The notes under the pieces are model-generated. The model saw only the letters and a list, made by a program, of their open reading frames with translations, was not told where the DNA came from and searched no databases. Positions 39,073-48,924 of a stretch of DNA of 64,000 nt are shown here, one piece after another. How positions within the stretch are numbered: position 1 is the stretch's first letter; each line of letters opens with the position of its first letter. Source of the DNA: an uncultured Clostridia bacterium (GTDB taxonomy: Bacteria > Bacillota > Clostridia > Christensenellales > CAG-314). The position numbers were made by a program, and so were the translations under genes. The DNA is taken from NCBI GenBank assembly GCA_947625725.1, contig CANQPI010000004.1:29105-93104 (forward strand), written 5' to 3'.

Positions 39073-40128
39073 TCAAGCGGGCAAGGGACGTCCGCCTCCC
39101 ACGACGGATACGGATTGCCAAGTCAACGGACCGACAATTCCGTCGGCGTCCAGACCCGTTTCTCGCTGAAAAGCCACAACCGCGTCCCGCGTGGCGTTGC
39201 CGAATATGCCGTCTATGTTGCCCAACGGATACAGTTTGCTTGTGAGTTTTTGTTGCAGGTATCGCACGTACACGCTTCTGTTGCCTTGGCGCAAAGTCGG
39301 TCTTGGCGGCAACACAAGCAACGTGCGCCAGGTGTTGTTTCCCGCAATGCCGTCCGCAGTCAACCCGTTGCTTTGCTGAAACTCCGTTACCGCACGCAGT
39401 GTGTTTGTGCCGAAAATACCGTCCACCGTCAGGTTGAAACCGTTTTGCAACAGTATGTATTGCAACAGGTACACAAAATTGCCCGTACTGCCGCTGCGCA
39501 AAACGGGGTAATTGCCCAAATTGTTGCGCTCGACAAAACGTTCGCCCAAGTAGTTGCACACGCCGCGGCAACTTTCTTCGGCGACTTCCGTTTGAAAGTC
39601 GGGATCTAACATTAGTTTTGCCTCGTCAAAGTTTGTCATGTACCCCGGCTCGGCCAATGCGGACGGACAGTTTACGCTTTGCAACACGCCCACGTCCTGC
39701 AAATCCGTTACTCCCCGCCCCGGTTGTTGCGTACCGTTTACGAGTTGCTCGTAAATTTCTTCCGCCAATGCGCGGCTTCGCGCCGCTTGCGGGTTTTGCC
39801 GCGAAAAGAACAGCGAAATCCCCCTTGCGCTGTTGAACGAATTGCCCGATCCGAATGCGTTGTAACCGAACGTTACCAATAGCGTGAGGTTTTGCGCGTT
39901 TATTCTGCGCACGCGAGTTGTGATCGACGTGTCTGTCAGTTCGGGCTTCACGTCGTAGACGGCAAAACCGTTTCTCAGACATGCTTCGAGAAATTTAATT
40001 TTAGTCGGGCGGTTGAACTGATTTTCGTAAAAAGGCACTCCGAGGTAGGGCATCACGGGCGTGCGTTTGCCCGCCGTGAAGGGATTTTGCCCGTGTTCGT
40101 CATTTGCGCCTATGTAGTAGGTTGCCAA
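39073..40128 (-). CDS. N-acetylmuramoyl-L-alanine amidase with two C-terminal peptidoglycan-binding domains
   Basis: Amidase_3-like N-terminal region; two PG_binding_1-like repeats (VYLLQYILLQNGFNLTVDGIFGTNTLRAVTEFQQSNGLTADGIAG; VRYLQQKLTSKLYPLGNIDGIFGNATRDAVVAFQRETGLDADGIVG). Confidence 0.85.
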   Translation of the reverse strand: MATYYIGANDEHGQNPFTAGKRTPVMPYLGVPFYENQFNRPTKIKFLEACLRNGFAVYDVKPELTDTSITTRVRRINAQNLTLLVTFGYNAFGSGNSFNSARGISLFFSRQNPQAARSRALAEEIYEQLVNGTQQPGRGVTDLQDVGVLQSVNCPSALAEPGYMTNFDEAKLMLDPDFQTEVAEESCRGVCNYLGERFVERNNLGNYPVLRSGSTGNFVYLLQYILLQNGFNLTVDGIFGTNTLRAVTEFQQSNGLTADGIAGNNTWRTLLVLPPRPTLRQGNRSVYVRYLQQKLTSKLYPLGNIDGIFGNATRDAVVAFQRETGLDADGIVGPLTWQSVSVVGGGRPLPA

Positions 40129-40140
40129 TATCGCGCTCCT

Positions 40141-40365
40141 TTATTTTGTTTTTGTCAACATTGTATGCCGCGCCGCCGCAAAGTGTCCCGCCATTGCCGA
40201 TTGCATAACGCTTGTATTTTCTCGTCCGTTCACCGCAACAGTGACGGTATATTTGTCTGTGTTCATATCCAAGAAGTTAAATGTGACAAACTCCTCGCCA
40301 TCGAACAGACGATACTCACTGTTGTACGGTGGCATTGCTTGTTGAGTTACATTTGCTTTTTTCAT
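40141..40365 (-). CDS. Small hypothetical protein
   Basis: 74 aa MKKANVTQQAMPPYNSEYRLFDGEEFVTFNFLDMN...; RBS aggta-type upstream, just upstream of the amidase. Confidence 0.55.
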   Translation of the reverse strand: MKKANVTQQAMPPYNSEYRLFDGEEFVTFNFLDMNTDKYTVTVAVNGRENTSVMQSAMAGHFAAARHTMLTKTK

Positions 40366-40453
40366 TTCCTATACCTCCGTATATTTTTTCTTGCCTTTCG
40401 GCAGGAACGGAGTAGCACAGGACGATTTGTTTCGTGAGTAATAGTGTAGTGAA

Positions 40454-40579
40454 GTAAAGGTCAATGGAAAAAAAAGAAAAATTTTTACGGCAACACAATG
40501 TAAAATTAGTAAAAATATGTGGCACATTCTATGCCAGACATAATTAAAAAGTAAAAATTTTTCGCCCGTTGACCTTTAC
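40454..40579. repeat. Inverted-repeat element, about 30-bp arms (MITE-like or large hairpin)
   Basis: Left arm GTAAAGGTCAATGG...GAAAAATTTTTAC (40454-40488) versus reverse complement of right arm GTAAAGGTCAACGGGCGAAAAATTTTTAC (40551-40579). Confidence 0.7.
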
Positions 40580-40669
40580 GAGGAATGTGCTAAAACGGGA
40601 CGAAGAAAGGCAAAAAAATACGGAATATAGGGCAAAAAATGAAAAAAACAAGCAAATTTGAGTAAAATG

Positions 40670-40708
40670 AAATCTCAACCGAACCGACAAGCGGTTCAGT
40701 TGAGATTA
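40670..40708. terminator. Long hairpin, terminator-like
   Basis: AATCTCAACCGAACCGACAAGCGGTTCAGTTGAGATT. Confidence 0.75.
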
Positions 40709-40712
40709 CAAA

Positions 40713-40733
40713 TGGTTGCGGGGGCGAGATTTG
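40713..40733 (-). repeat. Duplicated 3' end of tRNA-fMet
   Basis: tggttgcgggggcgagatttg versus tggttgcgggggcgggatttg at 40896-40916 (20/21). Confidence 0.88.
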
Positions 40734-40895
40734 TCCCGAGCGGAGCGAAGGGTAAGCAAAACGAAGTGGAGCGCTACGTTATTTCAAACTGTCCCTGCCT
40801 TAAAAACGCAAGGCAGCGCGCCTCAACGGAGCAATAGAAAAACGAGCGATTGTTCACTCGTTTTCTGTTGCGACTAATACGGCGTCGCTGCCGAT

Positions 40896-40973
40896 TGGTT
40901 GCGGGGGCGGGATTTGAACCACACGACCTTCGGGTTATGAGCCCGATGAGCTACCGGACTGCTCTACCCCGCG
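40896..40973 (-). tRNA. Initiator tRNA-Met(CAT), encoded CCA
   Basis: CGCGGGGTAGAGCAGTCCGGTAGCTCATCGGGCTCATAACCCGAAGGTCG...CCCCCGCAACCA; GGG/CCC in the anticodon stem and C1-A72 mismatch mark it as initiator. Confidence 0.93.
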
Positions 40974-41053
40974 ATATAAAGACTAGACTGTTTTGGCTTG
41001 CGCCGCGCACAAAGACGGGCTCGGCGTTCGCTACGCTCGGCTGAGGAGCCTCA

Positions 41054-41086
41054 ATGAGCTACCGGACTGCTCTACCCCGCGATATA
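41054..41086 (-). repeat. Duplicated 5' part of tRNA-fMet fused to a GC-rich repeat
   Basis: atgagctaccggactgctctaccccgcgatata identical to 40946-40978; adjoining ggcgttcgctacgctcggctgagg resembles the tRNA-Arg-linked repeats near 62.4 and 63.9 kb. Confidence 0.9.
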
Positions 41087-41290
41087 CAGTCACATTCGGG
41101 CGACAAACTAGTCTATCACTCGGATGCTTGTTTATGATAGCGCATTTCCAAAAGTTTGTCAAGGCTTTTTCGATACAATGTTTACAAAAAAGGGGATTGC
41201 GCAAATCTTATTTTTGTTATATACTGAAATAGTACCGACTTTATTTGGTGCAAGCGCAATATTTTTGAAGTTGCGCCGAAGGAGGGTAAT

Positions 41291-43198
41291 GTGAAAAAAA
41301 CAATTTGTTTGGCGATCGCGCTGATATTCGTTGCGGCGCTGTTTGCGGGGTGCAATGTGGCGCACATTCATCAATACAGCAAGCAGTGGAGCATAAGCGC
41401 GACGGAGCATTGGCACCAAGCCGCCTGCGAGCATAGCGATCTGGTCCGCGACAAAGCCGAGCATACCTTTGTGGACGGCAAATGTTCGGTTTGCGGCTAC
41501 GTTCAAGGAACGCACGTACACACTTTCAGCGAACTTTGGTCGCAGAGTGCGACGGAACATTGGCATCAAGCCACATGCGATCACAGCGAGTTGGTCAGCA
41601 ACCGCGGTACGCACCGCTTTGACGGCAACAGATGTGTCGTTTGCGGATATGTTATCAGCGAACCCGAGCCCGGTCCTGCGCCCACGCCTACCGAGTACGA
41701 GTTTGGCGACGCGCAAAGTTATCAAAACGACGCTTTTTACAAGGATTATCCCGCCGAAGAAAAGGAACTGTACTACACTTTGTGGAAAGAAACCACGACC
41801 GTCAAGGTAGAAATAGACATTTCCGCTCACGAGTTGCAAAAACTCAACGAGGCTTACGTTTACTTAAAAAATCACAACGGCAGCACCTTGTTGGCGGACG
41901 TTTATCGCAAGTGCAACCTCACTATTTACGTCAACGGACGGTCCTACTACTACGAGGAAGTGGGCATACGCATGCGCGGCAACACGTCGCGAGCGGAGTT
42001 TGTCAACAACAACGGCGAAATCTACAATCTTGTGCATTTTCGTTTTAACCTCAGCGAAACTTTCGACGGCGAGGACTACGAGGGCGACGCTTGGGCAAAC
42101 GAACTGCATCACGATTGGGGCGATACGGACGAGGGCAAAGCCGCGCGCAAACTTCGCAAAGACCGTACTTTCGCCACAATGGAGAAGTTCTTTTACAAGT
42201 GGAACAAAAACTACGATCAAACGTACATTCGCGAGATTTACACCAACCGAATGTTCCAAGCGTACGGAATTTTGGCACCCCATATCACGCTTTCGCAATT
42301 TTGCGTCAAACAGGGCGGCGCAATGCAGAGCATAGGCGTAGGCGGATTGTACGAGTTGATCGACAAACAATTTATCAAACGCAACTTCGACAAAGCGCAC
42401 AAGGGCGGCGATTTGTACAAATGCACCTATTCTGCCAAAGGCCCTGCCGATTTTACCAATGTCAACAGCCGCACCTGCGGTATAGAAAGCGCAACCGAGC
42501 CGTTCAGTTACGACCTCAAAACAAACGACGATCCTACCGAACCGGAGTGGAGCAATCACAGTTATCTCTATGAGTTTGCGGACATGCTTGCCGCCGACAA
42601 AAATTCGTCGAATTTCAAAACAAATTTGGAATCGATGGTGGATATGGACTACTTTGTGCGATTCGAAGCGGTCAACTATCTTGCGGGCAACCCCGATTGT
42701 ATTCGCAATCATGCAAACAATTTCTACATCTATTTTACTCCGAAAGACGACAACGGCAACTTTAAGGCATATCTCATTCCCTACGACTACGACAGATGTT
42801 TGGGCATTACGCGCGATTGGAATCCGTGGAACGGCATGACGGAAAACTCTCCGTACACGACTCGCGGAACGGATATGAATTGCGTCAATCCGCTGTACAC
42901 CAAGACGATTTTGGACGGCGGTATCGACGCGTACCGCAACAAGTACACGGCGGCTCTGAAAAATGTGTTGGACGGCGAGTGGTTTACGACAGCCAACTTT
43001 ACCGCCATGTACAACGCTTACAGCGCCAATTATTCGTCTTTGGCAAGACCGTCGTTCAATATCGCCAATGTTAGCATGGACCAATTCCGTTTCAGTTTGG
43101 ACGGGTCGCAGAACGTGGGCGATACGCGCCAAAACATTGCGCTCAATTTGTATATGCAACTCAAACGTCAAACCGCGTTGAACGGTCTGGACAAGTAA
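41291..43198 (+). CDS. CotH-family lipoprotein with two N-terminal His/Cys repeats (GTG start)
   Basis: Lipobox FAGC; CotH-like core (VGIRMRGNTSRAEF...; YDYDRCLGITRDWNPWNGM); two tandem WSxSATEHWHQAxCxHSxLV...HxFxxxxCxVCGYV repeats. GTG start after ggaggg. Confidence 0.85.
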   Translation: MKKTICLAIALIFVAALFAGCNVAHIHQYSKQWSISATEHWHQAACEHSDLVRDKAEHTFVDGKCSVCGYVQGTHVHTFSELWSQSATEHWHQATCDHSELVSNRGTHRFDGNRCVVCGYVISEPEPGPAPTPTEYEFGDAQSYQNDAFYKDYPAEEKELYYTLWKETTTVKVEIDISAHELQKLNEAYVYLKNHNGSTLLADVYRKCNLTIYVNGRSYYYEEVGIRMRGNTSRAEFVNNNGEIYNLVHFRFNLSETFDGEDYEGDAWANELHHDWGDTDEGKAARKLRKDRTFATMEKFFYKWNKNYDQTYIREIYTNRMFQAYGILAPHITLSQFCVKQGGAMQSIGVGGLYELIDKQFIKRNFDKAHKGGDLYKCTYSAKGPADFTNVNSRTCGIESATEPFSYDLKTNDDPTEPEWSNHSYLYEFADMLAADKNSSNFKTNLESMVDMDYFVRFEAVNYLAGNPDCIRNHANNFYIYFTPKDDNGNFKAYLIPYDYDRCLGITRDWNPWNGMTENSPYTTRGTDMNCVNPLYTKTILDGGIDAYRNKYTAALKNVLDGEWFTTANFTAMYNAYSANYSSLARPSFNIANVSMDQFRFSLDGSQNVGDTRQNIALNLYMQLKRQTALNGLDK

Positions 43199-43215
43199 AT
43201 ATTTTTATCGTTTAG

Positions 43216-43268
43216 GCGGTTCGGATCCCGATTGACAAAGTTCGCGGGAATCGAACCGCTTTTTTTGT
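43216..43268 (+). terminator. Rho-independent terminator
   Basis: GCGGTTCGGATCCCG...CGGGAATCGAACCGCTTTTTTT. Confidence 0.75.
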
Positions 43269-43343
43269 CGAAACAACAAAATTGACGGCTCAAAACACAC
43301 AACAAATTGACAAATATAATTTCATAGTATATTATTTTATCTG

Positions 43344-44369
43344 ATGAAATCAAACAAAACGATATTGCTTGGAATAGAAAGTTCCTGCGACGAAACAGCC
43401 GCCGCGGTCGTGGCGGACGAAAGAGAAATATTGTCCAACGTTGTGCTTTCGCAAATAGACATTCACCGTCTTTACGGGGGAGTAGTTCCCGAAATTGCCA
43501 GCCGCAACCATGTGGAAGCGGTGGACAAAGTGGTAAAAACCGCCCTTGCGCAAGCAGACGTTTCTTTGCGGGAGTTGGACGCCATTGCCGTCACCTACGG
43601 TGCGGGATTGGTGGGCGCGTTGCTTGTGGGGGTATCCTATGCCAAGGGTCTTGCGCAGGCGACGGGCAAACCCCTTGTCGCCGTCAATCATATAGAGGGG
43701 CACATCTGCGCAAATTATCTTACCTATCCCGATTTGCAGCCGCCCTACACCTGTCTGCTCACCAGCGGAGGACACACTGCGATAGTAAACGTTTTGGACT
43801 ACAACAACTATGACGTTGTGTGTTCTACCGTTGACGACGCCGTCGGCGAGGCGTTTGACAAGGTCGCTCGCGTGTTGGGGCTGCCCTACCCCGGCGGTCC
43901 GCAGATAGACAAACTTGCCGAACAGGGCAACGCCGTCTATCCGTTCCATTCCGTCGTTACCGTCAACGGCAATTTCAGTTACAGCGGTCTGAAAACGGCT
44001 GTGATCAATTTGTTGCACAACGCCGAGCAAAAGGGCGAAACGCTTTCGAAAGCCGACGTTGCGGCGAGTTTTACCAAGGCGGCGATAGACGGGCTAATAG
44101 AAAGACTGTCCGAAGAACTTCGTCGTAACGGCGCGCATACGGTAGCCGTTGCGGGAGGCGTCGGCGCAAACACCTATCTCCGCGCCCGCCTCAGAGAATT
44201 CGAGTCCCGCGGGCTCAGGGTGTGCTTGCCCAAGTTGTCCTTGTGCGGGGACAATGCGGCGATGATCGCTTCTCGCGGTTATCGCAAGTATCTCAACGGC
44301 GAATTTGCCGATCTCACGCTTAATGCCTGTCCTACGCTCAAATTGCGCGGGCAGAAGCCTCATTGTTGA
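43344..44369 (+). CDS. tsaD: tRNA N6-adenosine threonylcarbamoyltransferase TsaD
   Basis: LLGIESSCDETAAAVV...GVVPEIASRNHVEAV...VNHIEGHI. Confidence 0.97.
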   Translation: MKSNKTILLGIESSCDETAAAVVADEREILSNVVLSQIDIHRLYGGVVPEIASRNHVEAVDKVVKTALAQADVSLRELDAIAVTYGAGLVGALLVGVSYAKGLAQATGKPLVAVNHIEGHICANYLTYPDLQPPYTCLLTSGGHTAIVNVLDYNNYDVVCSTVDDAVGEAFDKVARVLGLPYPGGPQIDKLAEQGNAVYPFHSVVTVNGNFSYSGLKTAVINLLHNAEQKGETLSKADVAASFTKAAIDGLIERLSEELRRNGAHTVAVAGGVGANTYLRARLREFESRGLRVCLPKLSLCGDNAAMIASRGYRKYLNGEFADLTLNACPTLKLRGQKPHC

Positions 44370-44378
44370 AGGAGCGTT

Positions 44379-47006
44379 ATGAAAAAAAATCAAGGCACGC
44401 TGATCCGCTACACGCCCGACGTCAACGAGGGTCTGACCGATATGGACGTCAACTTGCGCAAGCAAGCCAAACTCGTCAACCGAACAAAAAAACGCGTCGG
44501 CAAGAGTTATTTGCAAATTTTCGTTTCCAACATTTTTACCTTTTTCAATTTGTTGGGTTTTATAATTTTTATTTTGATGTTGCTGTGCGGCAGCGTTTCC
44601 AACATGATGTTTATTGTCATAATCGTTGCCAACACCGCAATAGGCGTCATTCAGGAAATTCGCAGCAAACTCGCGGTGGAAAAGTTGTCGATAGTTTCCG
44701 AGCCAACTGCGGATGTGGTCCGCAACGGCGAAAAGGTGACTATTGCCACTCGAGATATTGTGGCGGACGACATAATAATGTACGGCGCGGGCAAACAAAT
44801 TTGCTGTGACGGAGAGTTGCTTATCGGCGAAATCGAAGTAAACGAATCTATGTTGACGGGCGAGAGCGAACCCGTCAAAAAACGGCAAGGCGACGCGCTG
44901 TTCAGCGGAAGTTACGTCGTGAGCGGCAATTGTACCGCCCGTTGCGACAAGGTAGGGCGCGACAACTATGTCGAACAACTTGCCTCTCGCGTCAAAAAAG
45001 CCAAAACTCCCGATAGCGAGTTGATGAAAGGCATCAGGAGAATAATCAAATTTATATCGATAATAATTTTTCCGCTTGGTATTGCCACGTTTTTTTGCAG
45101 CGATCAAGTTCGCGCGCTGTTGGGCAACAACGTCAATATGTGGAATGCGCTTTGGAACAACGACGTCGTCACTTATCTCGGCAAAGAGATGACCGTCAAG
45201 GAAATGATACATGAAGCCATCAAAGCAATGAGCGGAAGCATGATAGGCATGGTCCCAAGCGGAATGGTGCTTTTGACAAGCGTCGCGCTTGCCGTCGCCG
45301 CTTTGAAACTCGCCCGCAAAAAAGTGCTTGTGCGCGAATTGCCCTGTATCGAAATGCTCGCGCGCGTAGACACGCTGTGCCTTGACAAAACGGGAACGAT
45401 CACCGACGGCAGTATGACGGTGCAGAGCATTGTGCCTCTCGACAAAACGCCCGTCGGCGAGTTGGAGCGCATGATAGCGGGCGTAATTTCCGCAACGGGC
45501 GACGACAACATGACGGCGCAGGCGTTGAAACGCTATTTGAAAAACGTCGATCCGTCAGACGGAACGGACGCAATCCCCTTTTCCTCCGCGCGAAAGTTCA
45601 GCGCGGCAAATATCCGCGGCAAGGGCGCAATCGCTCTGGGTGCGGCGGAGTTTATGTTCAAAAAGACTTCCAAGTCGTTTGCCGAAAAGTGCAACGGCTT
45701 TTTGGCGCAGGGTTTGCGGGTGCTTGCCGTGGGCAGAAGTTCCAAACCTATTGCCAACGGCGAAATCGACTCTTTGGAGCCGATCGCATTGATCGTTTTG
45801 CAGGATACGGTGCGTTCGGACGCGCCGGAAATAATCAAGTGGTTTTGCGACAACGACGTAGACGTCAAGATAATTTCGGGAGATAATCCCCTGTCCGTTT
45901 CGGTGATCGCCGCAGCGGTGGGCGTGCCGAACGCCGACAAATTCGTGTCGTTGGAGGGAATGACGGACGAACAGGTGGCGGAAGCCGCAACGCGTTACAC
46001 CGTGTTCGGGCGCGTCAGTCCCGAGCAAAAGGCGACTTTGGTGCGCGCTCTCAAAAAGGCGGGCCGCACAGTGGGAATGACGGGCGACGGCGTAAACGAC
46101 ATTCTCGCCATGCGCGAAAGCGATTGCGCCATATCCGTCGGTTGCGGTACCGACGCAGCCAAGATGGTTGCAAATCTGGTGCTTATGGACAACAAATTCA
46201 GTTCGTTGCCGGGCGTCGTTGCGGAGGGACGTCAGGTGGTCAACAACATTCAAAACAGTTCGTCGCTGTTTTTGATGAAAACTTCCATGACCGTTCTCGC
46301 AACGATTTTGTGTTTGTGCATATCGCAAACTTATCCGTTCGAGCCGCAAAACCTGTACGCAATGGAGTTTTTCGTAATAGGAATTTGCTCTTTCTTGCTT
46401 GCGCTAAAACCCAATCATGAACTGATTCGAGGTAAATTTATACCCAACACGCTCAAACGCACTCTGCCTAGCGGCGTGGCTATGTTTTTGTCCGTTGCCA
46501 TGACCTACGCATTCAAAGACCTGTTGCGACTTACTTCCGAACAAATAACGACCGTGGCAATGTTCTCCATGACCGCAACGGGCGTGGTGGCGTTGTGGAT
46601 ATTGCTTTTCCCCTACAATTGGTACAACCTTGTCGTGGGCGCGATCGGCACGATCGGCACGGTTGCGTGTTATTTGATGTTCCCGTGGGCTTTGGGATTG
46701 GTCAACAGTTGGTTCGGCGGATTGGATCAAAAGCCCATGTACGTGGACATTGACAAATATTCTATCCTGTTCATCGCGATCAACGCGGTGGTAATGGGTT
46801 CGATTATCGTAGGGCTCAAATTTATTGTGCCCGCGGTGGAACGCCGCGTCGCCAAGCGCAAAAAGATTGCCGCTGTTGCCGACGGCAACGTTTCGCCCCA
46901 AGACGATTTCGGCGCGCAGCAAACGACGGACGACGGGCGGGAGATTTCCGCGGAGCAAACCGAAAAAGACGACGTCCGAGCCGACGAAGAGAGGAATTCG
47001 AAATGA
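44379..47006 (+). CDS. Cation-translocating P-type ATPase
   Basis: NESMLTGESEPVKK, LCLDKTGTITDGSM, MTGDGVNDILAMRESDCAISV. Confidence 0.93.
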   Translation: MKKNQGTLIRYTPDVNEGLTDMDVNLRKQAKLVNRTKKRVGKSYLQIFVSNIFTFFNLLGFIIFILMLLCGSVSNMMFIVIIVANTAIGVIQEIRSKLAVEKLSIVSEPTADVVRNGEKVTIATRDIVADDIIMYGAGKQICCDGELLIGEIEVNESMLTGESEPVKKRQGDALFSGSYVVSGNCTARCDKVGRDNYVEQLASRVKKAKTPDSELMKGIRRIIKFISIIIFPLGIATFFCSDQVRALLGNNVNMWNALWNNDVVTYLGKEMTVKEMIHEAIKAMSGSMIGMVPSGMVLLTSVALAVAALKLARKKVLVRELPCIEMLARVDTLCLDKTGTITDGSMTVQSIVPLDKTPVGELERMIAGVISATGDDNMTAQALKRYLKNVDPSDGTDAIPFSSARKFSAANIRGKGAIALGAAEFMFKKTSKSFAEKCNGFLAQGLRVLAVGRSSKPIANGEIDSLEPIALIVLQDTVRSDAPEIIKWFCDNDVDVKIISGDNPLSVSVIAAAVGVPNADKFVSLEGMTDEQVAEAATRYTVFGRVSPEQKATLVRALKKAGRTVGMTGDGVNDILAMRESDCAISVGCGTDAAKMVANLVLMDNKFSSLPGVVAEGRQVVNNIQNSSSLFLMKTSMTVLATILCLCISQTYPFEPQNLYAMEFFVIGICSFLLALKPNHELIRGKFIPNTLKRTLPSGVAMFLSVAMTYAFKDLLRLTSEQITTVAMFSMTATGVVALWILLFPYNWYNLVVGAIGTIGTVACYLMFPWALGLVNSWFGGLDQKPMYVDIDKYSILFIAINAVVMGSIIVGLKFIVPAVERRVAKRKKIAAVADGNVSPQDDFGAQQTTDDGREISAEQTEKDDVRADEERNSK

Positions 47007-48490
47007 AAAAAGAAACGGAATTTTATTTGGAACAACGCAAAAAGATATTGGCGTTTCGTTACGTAAATTTTCTCACCGAATGGGACGCGCAAACGGACGC
47101 CGCTCCCGGCAGTATTGCGGCGGACAGCGCGTATCAAGCGACGCTTTCGGAAATGGAGTACCGTTTGACGACAGATCCTGCCTTCGAACGCGCCGTGGAC
47201 TCGTTGTTCGAGCGTCGCTCCGAACTAGACGACGTGCTTGCGCACGAAATCGAGGTCATGCACAAGTCGGTACACGACACAAAAAAGATCCCTATGGACG
47301 AATACGTTGCGTACAACGAACTTGTTGCAAAAGCCTATCCCATCTATGTCGAGGCAAAAAGAACAAACAATTTTGGTTTGTTTTGTCCCTACTTGGAAAA
47401 AATTGTCGAATATTGTCGAAAATTGACCGTTTGGTTGGCGACGGATACCGTCAAGGGCTACGACGTGTTGCTGGATAGTTACGAACCTCATTATACGCAG
47501 GCAAAGTACGATTTGTTTTTCAACGTGTTGCGCGCCAAACTTGTACCCTTTGTCAAGGACAAAACGGCGCGTCCCGCACCGATACCCGATTGGACAAAAC
47601 AGCGTTTCGCCGTGGAAAAACAGCGCGAGTTTTGCGAGTACATTCGCGACGTTATGTGCTTTGACCGCAATTTCGGCATTATGAAGGAGAGCGAACATCC
47701 CTTTACGAGCGGCATGGGCACAGACGACGTGCGCATTACCACTCATTACTACCAAGACGACCTTGTTTCGTCCGTATTTTCGGTAATTCACGAAACGGGT
47801 CACGCCATCTATGAACGTCAGTGCGACAAGGCTCTCAATCAAACGCTGTGCGGAGGCGGCGCAAGTTTGGGTCTGCACGAAAGTCAATCGCGTTTTTACG
47901 AAAACATTATCGGGCGCAGTTCCGCTTTCTGGAAAGTTCACTTTCCCAAGTTGCAACAGACTTTTGCGCCGCAGTTGGACGGCGTTACCGCACAGGACTT
48001 TATTTCGTATATCAACCGCACGCAAGCAAGTTTTGTGCGGACGGAGGCGGACGAACTCACCTATCCTTTGCACATCATGCTGCGCTACGAGATTGAGCAA
48101 AAACTCATTGACGGCGACTTGCAGGTCAAAGATCTGCCTCGCTATTGGAACGCCAAATTTACCGAATATTTCGGCATAACTCCTCCCAACGACGCAATGG
48201 GCGTGTTGCAGGACGTGCATTGGGCGTACGGCAATTTCGGATATTTCCCCACTTACGCATTGGGCAGTGCCATTGCCGCGCAGTTGTATCGGCGCATGAA
48301 CAAGGATTTCGACGTCGCGGCAAGTTTGAGCGGCGGAACTACCGAACAGATCAACGGGTGGCTGCGCGAACATGTTCACAAATACGGTGCGAGCAAATAT
48401 CCCGACGAAATATTGCGCTTGGCTACCGGTGAGGACTTCAACCCCGATTACTACGTGGATTACCTGATAGAAAAGTATTCAAAATTGTAA
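47003..48490 (+). CDS. Carboxypeptidase M32 family metallopeptidase
   Basis: SVIHETGHAIYERQ (HExxH), LHESQSRFYENIIGRS. Confidence 0.94.
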   Translation: MKKETEFYLEQRKKILAFRYVNFLTEWDAQTDAAPGSIAADSAYQATLSEMEYRLTTDPAFERAVDSLFERRSELDDVLAHEIEVMHKSVHDTKKIPMDEYVAYNELVAKAYPIYVEAKRTNNFGLFCPYLEKIVEYCRKLTVWLATDTVKGYDVLLDSYEPHYTQAKYDLFFNVLRAKLVPFVKDKTARPAPIPDWTKQRFAVEKQREFCEYIRDVMCFDRNFGIMKESEHPFTSGMGTDDVRITTHYYQDDLVSSVFSVIHETGHAIYERQCDKALNQTLCGGGASLGLHESQSRFYENIIGRSSAFWKVHFPKLQQTFAPQLDGVTAQDFISYINRTQASFVRTEADELTYPLHIMLRYEIEQKLIDGDLQVKDLPRYWNAKFTEYFGITPPNDAMGVLQDVHWAYGNFGYFPTYALGSAIAAQLYRRMNKDFDVAASLSGGTTEQINGWLREHVHKYGASKYPDEILRLATGEDFNPDYYVDYLIEKYSKL

Positions 48491-48666
48491 TATGGGTGCG
48501 AAAAACGGGCAAAAATCGTCGTCCGTTTGCAAGAGTTTTGAAAACCGCGTTGACAAAAAAGGCGCGTTGCGCATATTCGTCAAATATCGCTTCGTTATGA
48601 GCAAATCGGCGTTTGTTTTGTCTTTTGTTGGGTTACAATAAAAGAAAACGAATAGTGGAGGAAGTT

Positions 48667-48852
48667 ATGAAAACTTTTGTAAAAAAGAGCGATTGTATCG
48701 GTTGCGGAATGTGCGTGGACGTTTGCCCCGAAGTGTTTGAGATCGGTTCGGACGGATTTTCCGACGCGGTGGGCGATCCCGAAAATCACCCCGACAAGGT
48801 GTACGAGGCCGCCGAGATATGTCCTACCAACGCAATCGAGGTTCAGCGTTGA
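48667..48852 (+). CDS. Ferredoxin (4Fe-4S)
   Basis: MKTFVKKSDCIGCGMCVDVCPEVFEIGSDGFSD...AAEICPTNAIEV. Confidence 0.92.
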   Translation: MKTFVKKSDCIGCGMCVDVCPEVFEIGSDGFSDAVGDPENHPDKVYEAAEICPTNAIEVQR

Positions 48853-48892
48853 ATGGTGAAAAAATAGTGTTGCAAATTCGCTACACAGAGTA

Positions 48893-48921
48893 TTGACATT
48901 GCCTCTTTTCGGTGATATACT
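48893..48921 (+). promoter_or_regulatory. Promoter of the candidate sRNA
   Basis: TTGACA, 17 bp, TATACT with no CDS of convincing length following. Confidence 0.8.
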
Positions 48922-48924
48922 TTG

